NCBI RefSeq assembly: GCF_012843265.1
Contig: NZ_JABAIT010000027.1
Span: 1 to 44,483 of the forward strand
Origin: Bacillus sp. DNRA2
GTDB taxonomy: Bacteria; Bacillota; Bacilli; Bacillales; Cytobacillaceae
Direction: 5' to 3'
DNA length: 44,483 nucleotides
Below, piece after piece: positions 14,980 through 24,597 of this stretch. A model generated the notes under the pieces. The model did no database searches. It worked only from the letters and a program-made list of their open reading frames with translations, and was not told where the DNA came from. Position 1 is the first letter of the stretch, and each line of letters opens with the position of its first letter. Position numbers and translations under genes: made by a program.

Positions 14980-17900
14980 TTATTCAACATGTTTTTCAAA
15001 CAATTTGTAAATCATGTATTCAATTTCCTTTTTAGGGATACTTTTCCCACCATTTTGAATCATTCTGTTTACATTTTTATAAATTGTTTCTGCTTTTGGA
15101 GATAACTTAACTTTAGATATTATTTTCTTTTTACCTGAAAAATCAACGGTGATAAATTGGTCTTTGATACTACCTTCTTCTATGTTCTCTATAAAATTTA
15201 TAGCATCATGATAATCATTGGAAAGTTGATTAAAAAATAGATTATTAGTTGTATCTGACCAGTCTCTTAATTCAACACCAATATAATTTTCAATAAATTT
15301 GTTAAGCCAATTAACATTATATAATCCTAATAATACTTTAATTAACTTATTATTTTTTTTAAAATATTCGTGCCTAGTTGTTGCCCAAACCTTGAGAGAA
15401 TCAAATGTCTCTACTTCACAAATATCAAAAATATTTGTTAACAGGTTATCTTTGAAAATATCAAGGTATCTCTCAGCATATATTTTTAACAAAAATAATT
15501 TATCTCTATTATTGTTTTTAAAAAATTCATGATAAATATCTGCAATACTTTCTTGCGGTTTAACTTCTGTTTTTCTTATTAAATCCCTTAATACCTTAAA
15601 ATCAGTTTCTGTTTCATCAGTTAATTGGGTTAAACGTGGTAGAGATCTTAACCATTTTAATAAAGTACCACATGTTTTTATCAATCTTGATTTTCCATCA
15701 AGTCTTTCTTCGATATGATCCTTAAAGACTTCCTCAATATAACTGAAAAATTCAATATATTCTTCATCAAATTTTTCGTAAACATAGTGATAATTCTCTG
15801 GTCCTTCTTCGTATAATATCTCAAATAATATGTCCCCATTTAAACCAGAAATATACATTTCATTTCTGTATAACATAAACTCATTCCATCTGTCCCTAAG
15901 CATTGAAACCAATAAAATAGGAATTATTGGTTTTCTAATACCAAACGGAGTATTAGTAAAAATATTTAATATATCTGCGAATGAACCCTTGGGGTTAGAA
16001 TCTAATAATTTTATTAGTTTATCTCTAATTAACTTATAAGATTGGTCCTCGATATTTTTATAATCAAAAGTATTTACGTTTTTATACAAGTTACCATTTC
16101 TTTTAAAAATGGAAGCAAAAATTGCATAATCAGGACCATTCCCTTCAATACCAAAATACTCTTCCCTAGGTGAAGTTATGATGCTATTAACTACTGATAT
16201 TGCAGCTTTCCTTTGTGCAGATGTAATATTTATTCTATTAAAGGAATCATTAAGTATTACAGGAGTATGAGTATATATCTCAAAACAAATCTTGGATAAC
16301 AAATTTGACAATGAAATTTTGTTTTCTACTCTAGTTTCTGTTTTATTTGTAATCCAAATTGTTTTTCCATCAAATTCTGTGATAACTGATAAATACTCTG
16401 AAACAACATGACTAACCTCTTTAGACATTAAAATTAATTCTTCTTTGATCCCTTTATCCTCAGCTAGCAAAGATTTGTCGTTTAATAAGTCAAGGATAAT
16501 AAAGCTCTCTAATAAGTCATCCATAATTGTACTTAATGGAACTGAATGTATGGCAAATATAACGTTTTTTTTCAAACTAAGAGAATTTATTGTATCTTTA
16601 ATTTCATTTATTTCGCTATTTTCTCTTGGGAGAATATATATGATGGTAACATCTGATTTGTTAATTACTTCAACATTCAACCGTGATAACTCGTTACCTA
16701 AAATTAATTCAACTTTTGCAAATCTCGTCATTTCTTTTACGTCATTATATTCTTCAGGGAAGAAATACTTACTTTTTAAATTTTGATTTAATATTGAAAG
16801 TATATCATTATGCTTTAAATCAATTTTATTTTTTCTTTTTTCGATTCTTTCTTGAAGATTAATAGCACTTCCAGTATTAACTTCCCAGTAGTTATTAACT
16901 CTATTAAATCTGATTACTTTATGCTCTGACAATTTTTTTGTTAAAGGTAAAAGTTCAGACTGATCTTTTTCCATAGCAAAACTTAAAAAATCATTTGAGA
17001 TTTTCTGTTCATTCTGTAAACCACAAATATTCCATAGGGTAATAAATTTCAATGTATTAATCCCTAGTTGTCTATATTTAATATCATCTGGAACTCTTGC
17101 TAATGCCTTTTTGTACATTAATAAATGTTCTCTAATCTCATAATCAACATCTAAATCATTTAAATCAGGGAAAAAATAATCAAATAACTGATATGGCTTA
17201 TAATAATCATTGGATTTATACATATGATTTTTAAGCCCACCGGTTTCTTCACTTTCAAGAAATGTAAATAACGTTCTCTCATTCTGCCCAAAAACTCCTG
17301 ATAGATTTGGTAATAAAAATAGAGAAACAGGATGCATTGGATACATAGCTTTTATAATTTTCTCTTCTCTATCTATTGGATTAAGACTTGGGAAAAGAGT
17401 GAAATTCTTCATCTTATCCAAAGTAATATTAAATTGTTCTTTGTTGATTGAGGGTTTATTAATAATATTTTCAGTTAATATTACTTCAGCAATTTTTAAG
17501 AAGGTAATTTGATCACTTGAAATATGATATTGGGTAAATCTCTTCTCTATTCTTTGAAATTCCTTTGAAACTTCACTACTTCCTTTAAAATATTGGCGTA
17601 AACTTTTATGAGTTATCAACAATAACTGTAATGTATTACTGCGGCTAACAATCTCTGCAAAATCCTGAATATCCTGCATCGCTTCATTTAGTTTTGAAGG
17701 TTCTAATCCCTGTAAAAATCGACCAAATTCATCATAAATGATAAATACCCCTACATTTTGCTCTTCAAGTTTCTTTGATAAGAATTCCATTTGAGTTATA
17801 ATATCGTCATTATAACCAATTTCAAAGGATGCTCCCGAAGTTAAAGAGGGATAAAGTTTAGAAAAAAAGACTATTTCCCCTTCATTTTGATTTTTAATTT

Positions 17901-18441
17901 CTAATAGCCAATTTTCAATGTCTTTCCCCTTACTATCTAACGCTTTTACAAAGATATCATAGGTATGCGGGTAATTTTCTTTCCATTTGTTTATTGAATC
18001 AATAATCTTCTCACTAATTCCTGGAAGAATTATATCGATATCAATTGTCTTTTTTAGTGTCTTAATAATACTAGAAAGTATTGAATCTCTAAATCTGCCT
18101 TCATTTCCTGTTAACAATACAGGTATATATTTGCGATTTAATTTATATACACTTTCAATTTGTCCTGCGATATAATCATCGAAATGTTGAAATTTATTGA
18201 TAAGTTTCTGTATTTCAATAGAAGGAGTTGATTCAGAAACGATACTACTCACTACAGTTGCTAATAATGACTTTCCTGTTCCATATGGTCCTATAACAAT
18301 ATGTGATCTATTGGCATTATTTTCAAAACCGTTTAATATACCCTTTAGCGCTTCAGTATGTGAAGGACTAGGAATATAACTTCTAATAAACTCATCATTT
18401 CCTACATCAAATTTTATATTTACACTAGTTTTTAAAGCCAT
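14980..18441 (-). CDS. Giant P-loop ATPase of BrxC/PglY type, second copy (1153 aa)
   Basis: Walker A GPYGTGKS lies at 51-58 and Walker B IIYDEFGRF at 235-242; the LLLITHKSLRQY stretch (~275) fits sensor 1. PYGTGKS with DEFGR is the signature of BrxC/PglY-like ATPases of BREX and related defence systems. The remaining ~850 residues are mixed helical and strand regions without a motif I recognise; unlike the 1420-residue paralogue there is no long C-terminal coiled coil. It starts 1 nt after the DUF4007 gene stop, so coupled translation is expected. I infer a motor or switch protein working with the DUF4007 protein and the PAPS-reductase pair. Confidence 0.8.
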   Translation of the reverse strand: MALKTSVNIKFDVGNDEFIRSYIPSPSHTEALKGILNGFENNANRSHIVIGPYGTGKSLLATVVSSIVSESTPSIEIQKLINKFQHFDDYIAGQIESVYKLNRKYIPVLLTGNEGRFRDSILSSIIKTLKKTIDIDIILPGISEKIIDSINKWKENYPHTYDIFVKALDSKGKDIENWLLEIKNQNEGEIVFFSKLYPSLTSGASFEIGYNDDIITQMEFLSKKLEEQNVGVFIIYDEFGRFLQGLEPSKLNEAMQDIQDFAEIVSRSNTLQLLLITHKSLRQYFKGSSEVSKEFQRIEKRFTQYHISSDQITFLKIAEVILTENIINKPSINKEQFNITLDKMKNFTLFPSLNPIDREEKIIKAMYPMHPVSLFLLPNLSGVFGQNERTLFTFLESEETGGLKNHMYKSNDYYKPYQLFDYFFPDLNDLDVDYEIREHLLMYKKALARVPDDIKYRQLGINTLKFITLWNICGLQNEQKISNDFLSFAMEKDQSELLPLTKKLSEHKVIRFNRVNNYWEVNTGSAINLQERIEKRKNKIDLKHNDILSILNQNLKSKYFFPEEYNDVKEMTRFAKVELILGNELSRLNVEVINKSDVTIIYILPRENSEINEIKDTINSLSLKKNVIFAIHSVPLSTIMDDLLESFIILDLLNDKSLLAEDKGIKEELILMSKEVSHVVSEYLSVITEFDGKTIWITNKTETRVENKISLSNLLSKICFEIYTHTPVILNDSFNRINITSAQRKAAISVVNSIITSPREEYFGIEGNGPDYAIFASIFKRNGNLYKNVNTFDYKNIEDQSYKLIRDKLIKLLDSNPKGSFADILNIFTNTPFGIRKPIIPILLVSMLRDRWNEFMLYRNEMYISGLNGDILFEILYEEGPENYHYVYEKFDEEYIEFFSYIEEVFKDHIEERLDGKSRLIKTCGTLLKWLRSLPRLTQLTDETETDFKVLRDLIRKTEVKPQESIADIYHEFFKNNNRDKLFLLKIYAERYLDIFKDNLLTNIFDICEVETFDSLKVWATTRHEYFKKNNKLIKVLLGLYNVNWLNKFIENYIGVELRDWSDTTNNLFFNQLSNDYHDAINFIENIEEGSIKDQFITVDFSGKKKIISKVKLSPKAETIYKNVNRMIQNGGKSIPKKEIEYMIYKLFEKHVE

Positions 18442-18442
18442 T

Positions 18443-19336
18443 TTAGACTGTCACCCTATCTAATGAAAATCCGTACTCATAACATAAATACTCTAATGCA
18501 GAAATTTTTGGTAATCGAACATTATCCAAATTATTAGTTCTAACATATTCTAATGGGAATTTATTATGATTTGTTAAATTATTAAGAATCTCTATTGCTT
18601 TGTTTCTAGAAAGATTAAATATTTTTCCCCACAAATATCTTTCATTTAGAATTTCCTCGAGGCTTATAAGACTAACCTCATGTTCCTCTCCATATTTTAA
18701 GAGTATATAATATAATGTAACTATACCAATGTCATTAATATCAGGGGTAACTTTAAGAACATTCTCAACTCCCTCTTCAGAGGGCTCTTCTTTTAAAAGG
18801 TTTAATTTAGTAAATGGACTAAAAATAAAGTCTTCGGGATCATTTTCTTCAGATCTCTTAGTGTAAAGCTGAACTAAACAATCTATATCTCTTTTCAAAG
18901 ATTTTTGAGAAACTGATTTATCATTACTGTATACCCAATTAGTAAAAGCTCTTAATAAGCTATCCCGCTGTGTAATGGTCTCCTTAAAATCATTAAAGTA
19001 CCAATCAAAAACAGTTGCTAAATCATTTTTGTTTCTCACTAAGTTATAATGCAATAATGATACCGTGTCATTTTTTTGTAACAACCGATCTTTATGGTAT
19101 ATTAGTTTACCTAAATCCGTTAATAAATGTTCAGTTTGTTTGTTAGACTTTTCTTCATAAATTACTTCTGTTGCAACCATCCAAAAGCGTAATGATTGAA
19201 CCATATTTTTCCCTAAACCGATCTCTTCGGGACTATCATCCTCATAAAAAAATCTTGTTGAATTAATAATCGCCTTTAAACCCTTACTAATCCATTTATC
19301 CCTTAAATAAAAACTTTGATGTCTTGCGTAAGCCAT
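18443..19336 (-). CDS. DUF4007-family protein (paired with the 1153-residue ATPase)
   Basis: The start at 19336 is preferred: AAGGAAG is 8 nt upstream and the protein then begins MAYARHQSFYLRDKW, where family members begin. The longer start at 19384 lacks a ribosome binding site. Of 297 residues, the N-terminal half shows the DUF4007 pattern: HQSFYLRDKWISKG, then IGLGKNMVQSLRFWMVATEVI and LTDLGKLIY. This is probably a winged-helix DNA-binding fold. DUF4007 genes are often seen next to PAPS-reductase genes in defence loci (from memory). It begins a new block after a hairpin and a 109-158 nt gap, and is followed at once by the ATPase gene. Confidence 0.8.
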   Translation of the reverse strand: MAYARHQSFYLRDKWISKGLKAIINSTRFFYEDDSPEEIGLGKNMVQSLRFWMVATEVIYEEKSNKQTEHLLTDLGKLIYHKDRLLQKNDTVSLLHYNLVRNKNDLATVFDWYFNDFKETITQRDSLLRAFTNWVYSNDKSVSQKSLKRDIDCLVQLYTKRSEENDPEDFIFSPFTKLNLLKEEPSEEGVENVLKVTPDINDIGIVTLYYILLKYGEEHEVSLISLEEILNERYLWGKIFNLSRNKAIEILNNLTNHNKFPLEYVRTNNLDNVRLPKISALEYLCYEYGFSLDRVTV

Positions 19337-19382
19337 AAATAAACTTCCTTTCACAACTTCTGGTAAACCATCTCCAGTAATC

Positions 19383-19388
19383 ATTATA
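19383..19388 (-). promoter_or_regulatory. TATAAT element before the DUF4007 gene
   Basis: On the minus strand TATAAT (19388-19383) overlaps the upstream ATG at 19384, which argues for the internal start at 19336. No convincing -35 is seen 17 nt upstream (TTACCT). A small dyad CGAAC-ACTA-GTTCG lies at 19430-19443. A weak internal promoter is possible. Confidence 0.35.
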
Positions 19389-19462
19389 CACTAATCAAAC
19401 TTTAAAGGTAAGTAATATTCTCATATTTTCGAACACTAGTTCGTTTTGGTGATGAAATATAA

Positions 19463-19487
19463 AGCATCTAGGAATAACCTAGATGCT
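19463..19487 (-). terminator. Hairpin between the two ATPase modules (attenuator or terminator)
   Basis: AGCATCTAGG (19463-19472) and CCTAGATGCT (19478-19487) form a perfect 10-bp stem with a 5-nt loop, 7 nt after the stop of the 1420-residue ATPase gene. On the minus strand it is followed by TTATATTTC, a poor T-run. Partial termination or 3'-end protection is likely. Confidence 0.65.
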
Positions 19488-19493
19488 AGTAAT

Positions 19494-22400
19494 TTAATTA
19501 CTCTTACTATAAAACCTACGATTCAATTCTTCTATGCAGAAGAACTTCTGTTCCTCTGTAAGGTTATCAAACAAACTGATTACAGCGTCAACAGATAATT
19601 CATTAAGCCTTTGTATCACTATTTCGTTAAAAGCTTTTAACTCTTTCAAAGAATTTTCATTTAAGAAGGTTGGGACAACTTTTGTTTGTTCTAACCAAGT
19701 AGAACAGTCAGTTGCATCCCAAGATTTTATATTTGAATGAATATTAAGATACCTTGTTACCCATTTATCTTCGAGTAAATTAATTTTTTTTATATAATCT
19801 TCCTTCAAGAATTCTATAATAGGTAAAAAATCAATATCAGATTCAAAATCTGACCATTTTTCTGTTAAATTGTCAATTTCAATATAAAGATCATTTCTAT
19901 TCTCCTTATATTTATTCAAACTGTTTATTTCATTTAAGAAGTTTTGTAAGTGATTTGCGGCTACTTCAATACCTTCACGATCTACCTCATTAATAGATTT
20001 TCCTAAAAGATTTTTTGCGTTAGTAAGAAAATTATCACAATCATCTACACTTCTTAATTCAAACATAGAGTCATATATACTTGATATTTCCTTAGCAAGA
20101 TTATCTATAAAATTTTCAATGAAGTTTACTCTTGTTTCAACTTTCTCAATAAATTCAACCATATGCTTTTTTTCTACTTTATCATTCTTTAAAAGTTCAA
20201 GAATATCTTGACCAGCATGCTTCATATTAACTAATTCATCATATCCTGACGAATTATTTGGTTTGTTGTGTTTTAGATAGTTTTCTACAGTTTCATTAAT
20301 ATTTTCTAATTGTTTAATAATGTTTAAATTGTCGAGAATATCTTGGAGTTTAGATCTAAGTTTACGTGCTTCGTGTTTATAATCATATTTTGTAAATGAA
20401 TCAATTAAATGATTGACCCATTTTTCAAAGCCAGAAACTTGTGCATAACTTTGACATCGTAGTTTATTCAACCATCCATCGAATTCTTTATTTATTAAGC
20501 TATGGCATTTCTCTGTCATAATATTAGCTTCTTCAATATGTGATGAGTTGTACACATATCTATTGGAATCTTGTACTGCACCCTCAATATTACTACAAGT
20601 ATCTAATACCTCAAAAATCTTTTTAAAGTCTAAATCTCTACTACCATTTGATAATTTTAATCTTAGCTCACCAAAAATAAGTCTGTTACTTTCAAATAAT
20701 TTTTTTCCTTCTCTTAAAATTAGCTCAAGATTCATGATTTTATCTTCTAGTTCCTCTGGAATATCTTCTTCTAGTTTTAATTGCTCAAACTCTCTAGCTA
20801 ATCCTGGACACTTATCAATGTCGTTATTACGTTCAACTCTGTTATATAAATTAAGATATCGTCCAGCCAACTTATCAGGATCTACCTTTGTTAAAGTTGT
20901 CTCAAATAACGCAGTAAAATCCACTTTTTTATCCAAGAATACTTTATTACCCCATTCCTCCAAACGCAGCCTTTGCCCGTTAATATCCACTCTAATTTCT
21001 ATTTTTCTTTGGATGAGGTAAGTAGCTAACAATAATGCCAACGCAAAATCATTTATTCCATATGGAGGTTTCTGATACTTTTCGAAAACCTTGTCAATAG
21101 TCATAGTTTCATTAGCATTAATTAGGTCATCTATATCTTCAAATATTTTTCTAACCTTTAGATTTGTTGGTGATACAAATTGGTAATCATTATTAAGTAT
21201 CCCCCATGAGCCCATTCTGCCTTCAAAAAGCACTGTTTCAATTCTATTTTTTATTTCGGTTGTTTCAGAATGAATCAATTGAAATGCTGCACCAGATAAT
21301 ATTAATTTACCAATTCTTGATAAATTCTTTTTTGCTTTTCCTAAAGATTTATTTGAGAATTCCGTAAATGGAAATGGAATAACATCAGGATATAATTCAT
21401 CAAACAAAGCATCAAAATACAGTTTAGGCCTTTTATTTGTCTTTTCTAATCCCGATTTTGTAATAATAATCCGATTTGCAACAAGTTCATTAAATCGATC
21501 TTTAACGTTTACTTCTGTCTTATACTTAAAGTCAGGAATAAACTTACTATACTTAATTTTTTCTTGTTCTGTAAAAAGATTTGATAATTGAAAATCAGTT
21601 AATGCGTCAGAAAATTTGTTTTCTTGATCATCTAATGCAAAAAAAGCAATTGGCATATTTTCAATATTAAATCTATCTAGTAATTTAGTAACAGATGATA
21701 ATTTTTCAGACTCAAAAAGAGATGGAATATATATCCAAACTAATCTCCCTTTAGCTTTTTCTGGAGCTGTTGAGTACTCGAAATCATTTATCATGTTTAA
21801 CAGATATGATTTATTAATATCATTTATATGAACAATTTGTTGTTCAAATTGCCATTCACTTGTACTAATTTGATTTTTCCTACCAAATGAAGTTTCTATT
21901 GTATCTAAAGGAAGAATTTCATTAGAAATACTATCTAATACAAGACTGATATTAATATCTAATTTTCTACGTTTATTATTAACTAACCTCTTAAAATCAT
22001 TTATTCCAGTTGCATCTGCAATAAAATCAAACACATTTGCAATCTCATCATAACTAATAACTCCATATTCATGCTCGAGTTCGTTAATTGCCTTTTCAAT
22101 TTCAATATGACTTAAATTTGTTGAATATTTTAGTGCTTGTTTTGTATCTTCAATAGATTTTGTTTTAAATCTCCCAATTCTAACGATTAAGTTTGCTGCT
22201 AATACTTCTTTATGTCTTTCATCGAACTTATCACCATATTTAGTTAGAATTTGATTATATAATATACAATATTCACTCTGTTTTCGCCCTTCTTGTTCTG
22301 CTACCAATAATTCTTTAAAAAATTCTGATCGAATTATAGTAGTAGCAGGAATAAGTGGTAGATCACCGAATTCATTAATTTCCATATATCCAAATTGCTC

Positions 22401-23756
22401 TATTTGTCTATCTAAAAAAGTTAAAGATGATCTTTGCTGTAACCAAGAAGATAAATTTGATAGCATCCAAGAAGTGAGTGGATGTAGCGGAAAAATACCT
22501 TCTAGAACCACTTTTTTAAAATGTAAATATTTTCCCCAAACACTAGACGTAATTGATTGTGGTTGCCACGATACAAAATCTTGATGAAATTTAACCCAGT
22601 TATTAGTTTGCTTTTCAAATTTATCTGCAATTAAATTTTTAAACTTTATTGGGTCTGTTCTTTCTATTAAATTAGCAAAAATAGTTTCTAAGTTTGAAGA
22701 AAGATGTATTTTTTCACTTGCCTCATATCTACCAATATAACGATTGATATTAGCAGTTCTATCTACACGAGACAAGTATGATTTCAAATCTGATTGTATA
22801 AAACCAACAAAAATGATTTTATCTCCGCTATCTTGCACAGCCTCATAAATTTGTTGCAAAGCAGAATCACCAGCTCTTGTTGGGTAAGACGAGGCATATT
22901 CTATATATCTTCCAAATTCATCAAATAGTACTATTACTTTGTTGAATTTCCCTCTATCTCCACACACTGTATCTGCTATCTTGGTTAAAACATCACCTGC
23001 AGATACCCCTTCATCCCAACGGATGTATATTCCGTTAATTTGAAAATATACTGTATTAATAACTTCAAACGCATCAGCATCCTGGATAATATTTCCAACT
23101 AAATAAGCTTTTAAATCATCGTACTTTATTTCTTTTAATATTTCATTTGCATATTTATAATATAATTCTTCATAATTCTCAAATGTGTTATTAACAAAAT
23201 TTCTTGCAATATCATAAGATTTTGTTAAGGTTTTTAAAAAATTATCATTAACATTATGGAGCTTTAATACTTTTTGAGTGGCATTTAGAATTTCATAATT
23301 AAGGTTAAAATCTTTCATACCATTAAGTACAAGAACAATATTAGGTTTTAATGAGTATCCATTTAATTCAGCAGCTAAATCAGAATCTACTTTTCTAATA
23401 TTATTTATTATTGATTTCTGTAAAGAATCATCACGACTAAATAAACTTGCTAAAGTTACTGCTAAATGGGATTTACCTGTCCCATAAGGGGCGATTGTCA
23501 TAAAAAAATTTGAGTCTGAGCTCTCTCCATATAATTTATTTGCAAGTATATTTGTAAATGTCGCTGTGTCAACTAATCTATGACTTTTAAAAGTAATATC
23601 ATCTTCATTTACTCCAAAATATTCAGGACCATGAAAGACAAAACTCTTTGATACCTCTTCTTGCTTTTCGTGATTATAATACCAATCAACCTGTACAGCA
23701 CCGTTAAAATATAATTCCTTTTTAAAACGAATTAAATCTTTTAACTGTTGTTTCAT
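19494..23756 (-). CDS. Giant P-loop ATPase of BrxC/PglY type, first copy (1420 aa)
   Basis: AGGAGTG lies 7 nt before ATG. Walker A APYGTGKS is at 89-96, Walker B VIVLFDEFGRYIEY at 274-287, and IIFVGFIQSDLKSYL (~320) fits sensor 1. The core matches the 1153-residue paralogue downstream and the BrxC/PglY family. Residues ~980-1400 are rich in K, E, N and L with heptad-like spacing, suggesting a long coiled-coil tail absent from the paralogue. It follows the divergent DUF4007-like gene by 12 nt. In BREX such ATPases are needed for defence; here one copy may serve modification and one restriction, but the sequence does not say which. Confidence 0.8.
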   Translation of the reverse strand: MKQQLKDLIRFKKELYFNGAVQVDWYYNHEKQEEVSKSFVFHGPEYFGVNEDDITFKSHRLVDTATFTNILANKLYGESSDSNFFMTIAPYGTGKSHLAVTLASLFSRDDSLQKSIINNIRKVDSDLAAELNGYSLKPNIVLVLNGMKDFNLNYEILNATQKVLKLHNVNDNFLKTLTKSYDIARNFVNNTFENYEELYYKYANEILKEIKYDDLKAYLVGNIIQDADAFEVINTVYFQINGIYIRWDEGVSAGDVLTKIADTVCGDRGKFNKVIVLFDEFGRYIEYASSYPTRAGDSALQQIYEAVQDSGDKIIFVGFIQSDLKSYLSRVDRTANINRYIGRYEASEKIHLSSNLETIFANLIERTDPIKFKNLIADKFEKQTNNWVKFHQDFVSWQPQSITSSVWGKYLHFKKVVLEGIFPLHPLTSWMLSNLSSWLQQRSSLTFLDRQIEQFGYMEINEFGDLPLIPATTIIRSEFFKELLVAEQEGRKQSEYCILYNQILTKYGDKFDERHKEVLAANLIVRIGRFKTKSIEDTKQALKYSTNLSHIEIEKAINELEHEYGVISYDEIANVFDFIADATGINDFKRLVNNKRRKLDINISLVLDSISNEILPLDTIETSFGRKNQISTSEWQFEQQIVHINDINKSYLLNMINDFEYSTAPEKAKGRLVWIYIPSLFESEKLSSVTKLLDRFNIENMPIAFFALDDQENKFSDALTDFQLSNLFTEQEKIKYSKFIPDFKYKTEVNVKDRFNELVANRIIITKSGLEKTNKRPKLYFDALFDELYPDVIPFPFTEFSNKSLGKAKKNLSRIGKLILSGAAFQLIHSETTEIKNRIETVLFEGRMGSWGILNNDYQFVSPTNLKVRKIFEDIDDLINANETMTIDKVFEKYQKPPYGINDFALALLLATYLIQRKIEIRVDINGQRLRLEEWGNKVFLDKKVDFTALFETTLTKVDPDKLAGRYLNLYNRVERNNDIDKCPGLAREFEQLKLEEDIPEELEDKIMNLELILREGKKLFESNRLIFGELRLKLSNGSRDLDFKKIFEVLDTCSNIEGAVQDSNRYVYNSSHIEEANIMTEKCHSLINKEFDGWLNKLRCQSYAQVSGFEKWVNHLIDSFTKYDYKHEARKLRSKLQDILDNLNIIKQLENINETVENYLKHNKPNNSSGYDELVNMKHAGQDILELLKNDKVEKKHMVEFIEKVETRVNFIENFIDNLAKEISSIYDSMFELRSVDDCDNFLTNAKNLLGKSINEVDREGIEVAANHLQNFLNEINSLNKYKENRNDLYIEIDNLTEKWSDFESDIDFLPIIEFLKEDYIKKINLLEDKWVTRYLNIHSNIKSWDATDCSTWLEQTKVVPTFLNENSLKELKAFNEIVIQRLNELSVDAVISLFDNLTEEQKFFCIEELNRRFYSKSN

Positions 23757-23768
23757 TATTAATCACTC

Positions 23769-24593
23769 CTAAATTAGAAGACTATAAATTTTTGATAACA
23801 AAGATTTAGATGATATTCGTTTTATATAAGTTACCGGTGACAATTGTCGGTTTATTACAATAACTCTTTCTTCTCGCAGTATTTCTAAAGTTTCATTTAT
23901 ACTTGCTTCATCCCATAAAAACGGATTTCCAAAACCTATTTCATTAATAAGATTATTATGTGTTATCTCACTTTGATTAGGTAATAATTGTTCCCAATTA
24001 CTAAGTAATAAATAACCATATAAAAATTTATAAGATTTATTAACTTTATGGGATTTAAATATGTATTTCTCCTCCAATATTTCCAATAATTTAAGATCAC
24101 CAAAACATCTGTCTTCTATATAACATGTCCGAAAAGGAGTGATATTTACATCTTTTCCATCAAAGTATTTATTCAAAGTCGACTTCAAGCTATTATTTGT
24201 GAGTACAAGACCATATGTCTTTATTACTACGTTATAAATATAAGACCACATTTCTGCTTTTGATGTAATACTAGATAAATTACAATGACACAAATAGTTT
24301 GTTAATTCTTCAATAAAATATGGGTCTTCCTCACTTACTACTTGTCCAAGTGGTGTAAGTGATATTTTGAATGTTGCTCCATCCTTCTTAACACAAATTA
24401 ACCCCATTGCATTAGCATAATTTATATGTGGCACTACTTTTCCAGATCGTTTTCCGGTAGGTATTGATGTTAATTGAGATATCTCTTCTTTTGTATAAAA
24501 ATCATTAAAATTGTTAGAAGCGAATTGCACAATTTGTGCAATCGCTTCTTTTTCTGGTGCAAATGATTGATGAAAATTTAATGGGAATTTCAC
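23769..24593 (-). CDS. Divergent DUF4007-like protein (paired with the 1420-residue ATPase)
   Basis: The 274-residue product starts at GTG, 9 nt after AAGGA and 4 nt after the dptH stop. It is not an obvious family member, but the layout parallels the downstream DUF4007 protein: NFHQSFAP near the start (HQSF in both), SGKVVPHINYANAMGLI where the other has GKNMVQSLRFWMVATEVI, then LTPLGQVVSEEDPYFIEEL, LCHCNLSS and EMWSYIYN. LTPLG, DPYF and the W-x-x-x-N spacing are DUF4007 features. Both copies sit immediately before a BrxC-like ATPase gene, which supports a duplicated two-gene module. A winged-helix DNA-binding role is inferred. Confidence 0.6.
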   Translation of the reverse strand: MKFPLNFHQSFAPEKEAIAQIVQFASNNFNDFYTKEEISQLTSIPTGKRSGKVVPHINYANAMGLICVKKDGATFKISLTPLGQVVSEEDPYFIEELTNYLCHCNLSSITSKAEMWSYIYNVVIKTYGLVLTNNSLKSTLNKYFDGKDVNITPFRTCYIEDRCFGDLKLLEILEEKYIFKSHKVNKSYKFLYGYLLLSNWEQLLPNQSEITHNNLINEIGFGNPFLWDEASINETLEILREERVIVINRQLSPVTYIKRISSKSLLSKIYSLLI

Positions 24594-24597
24594 TATT

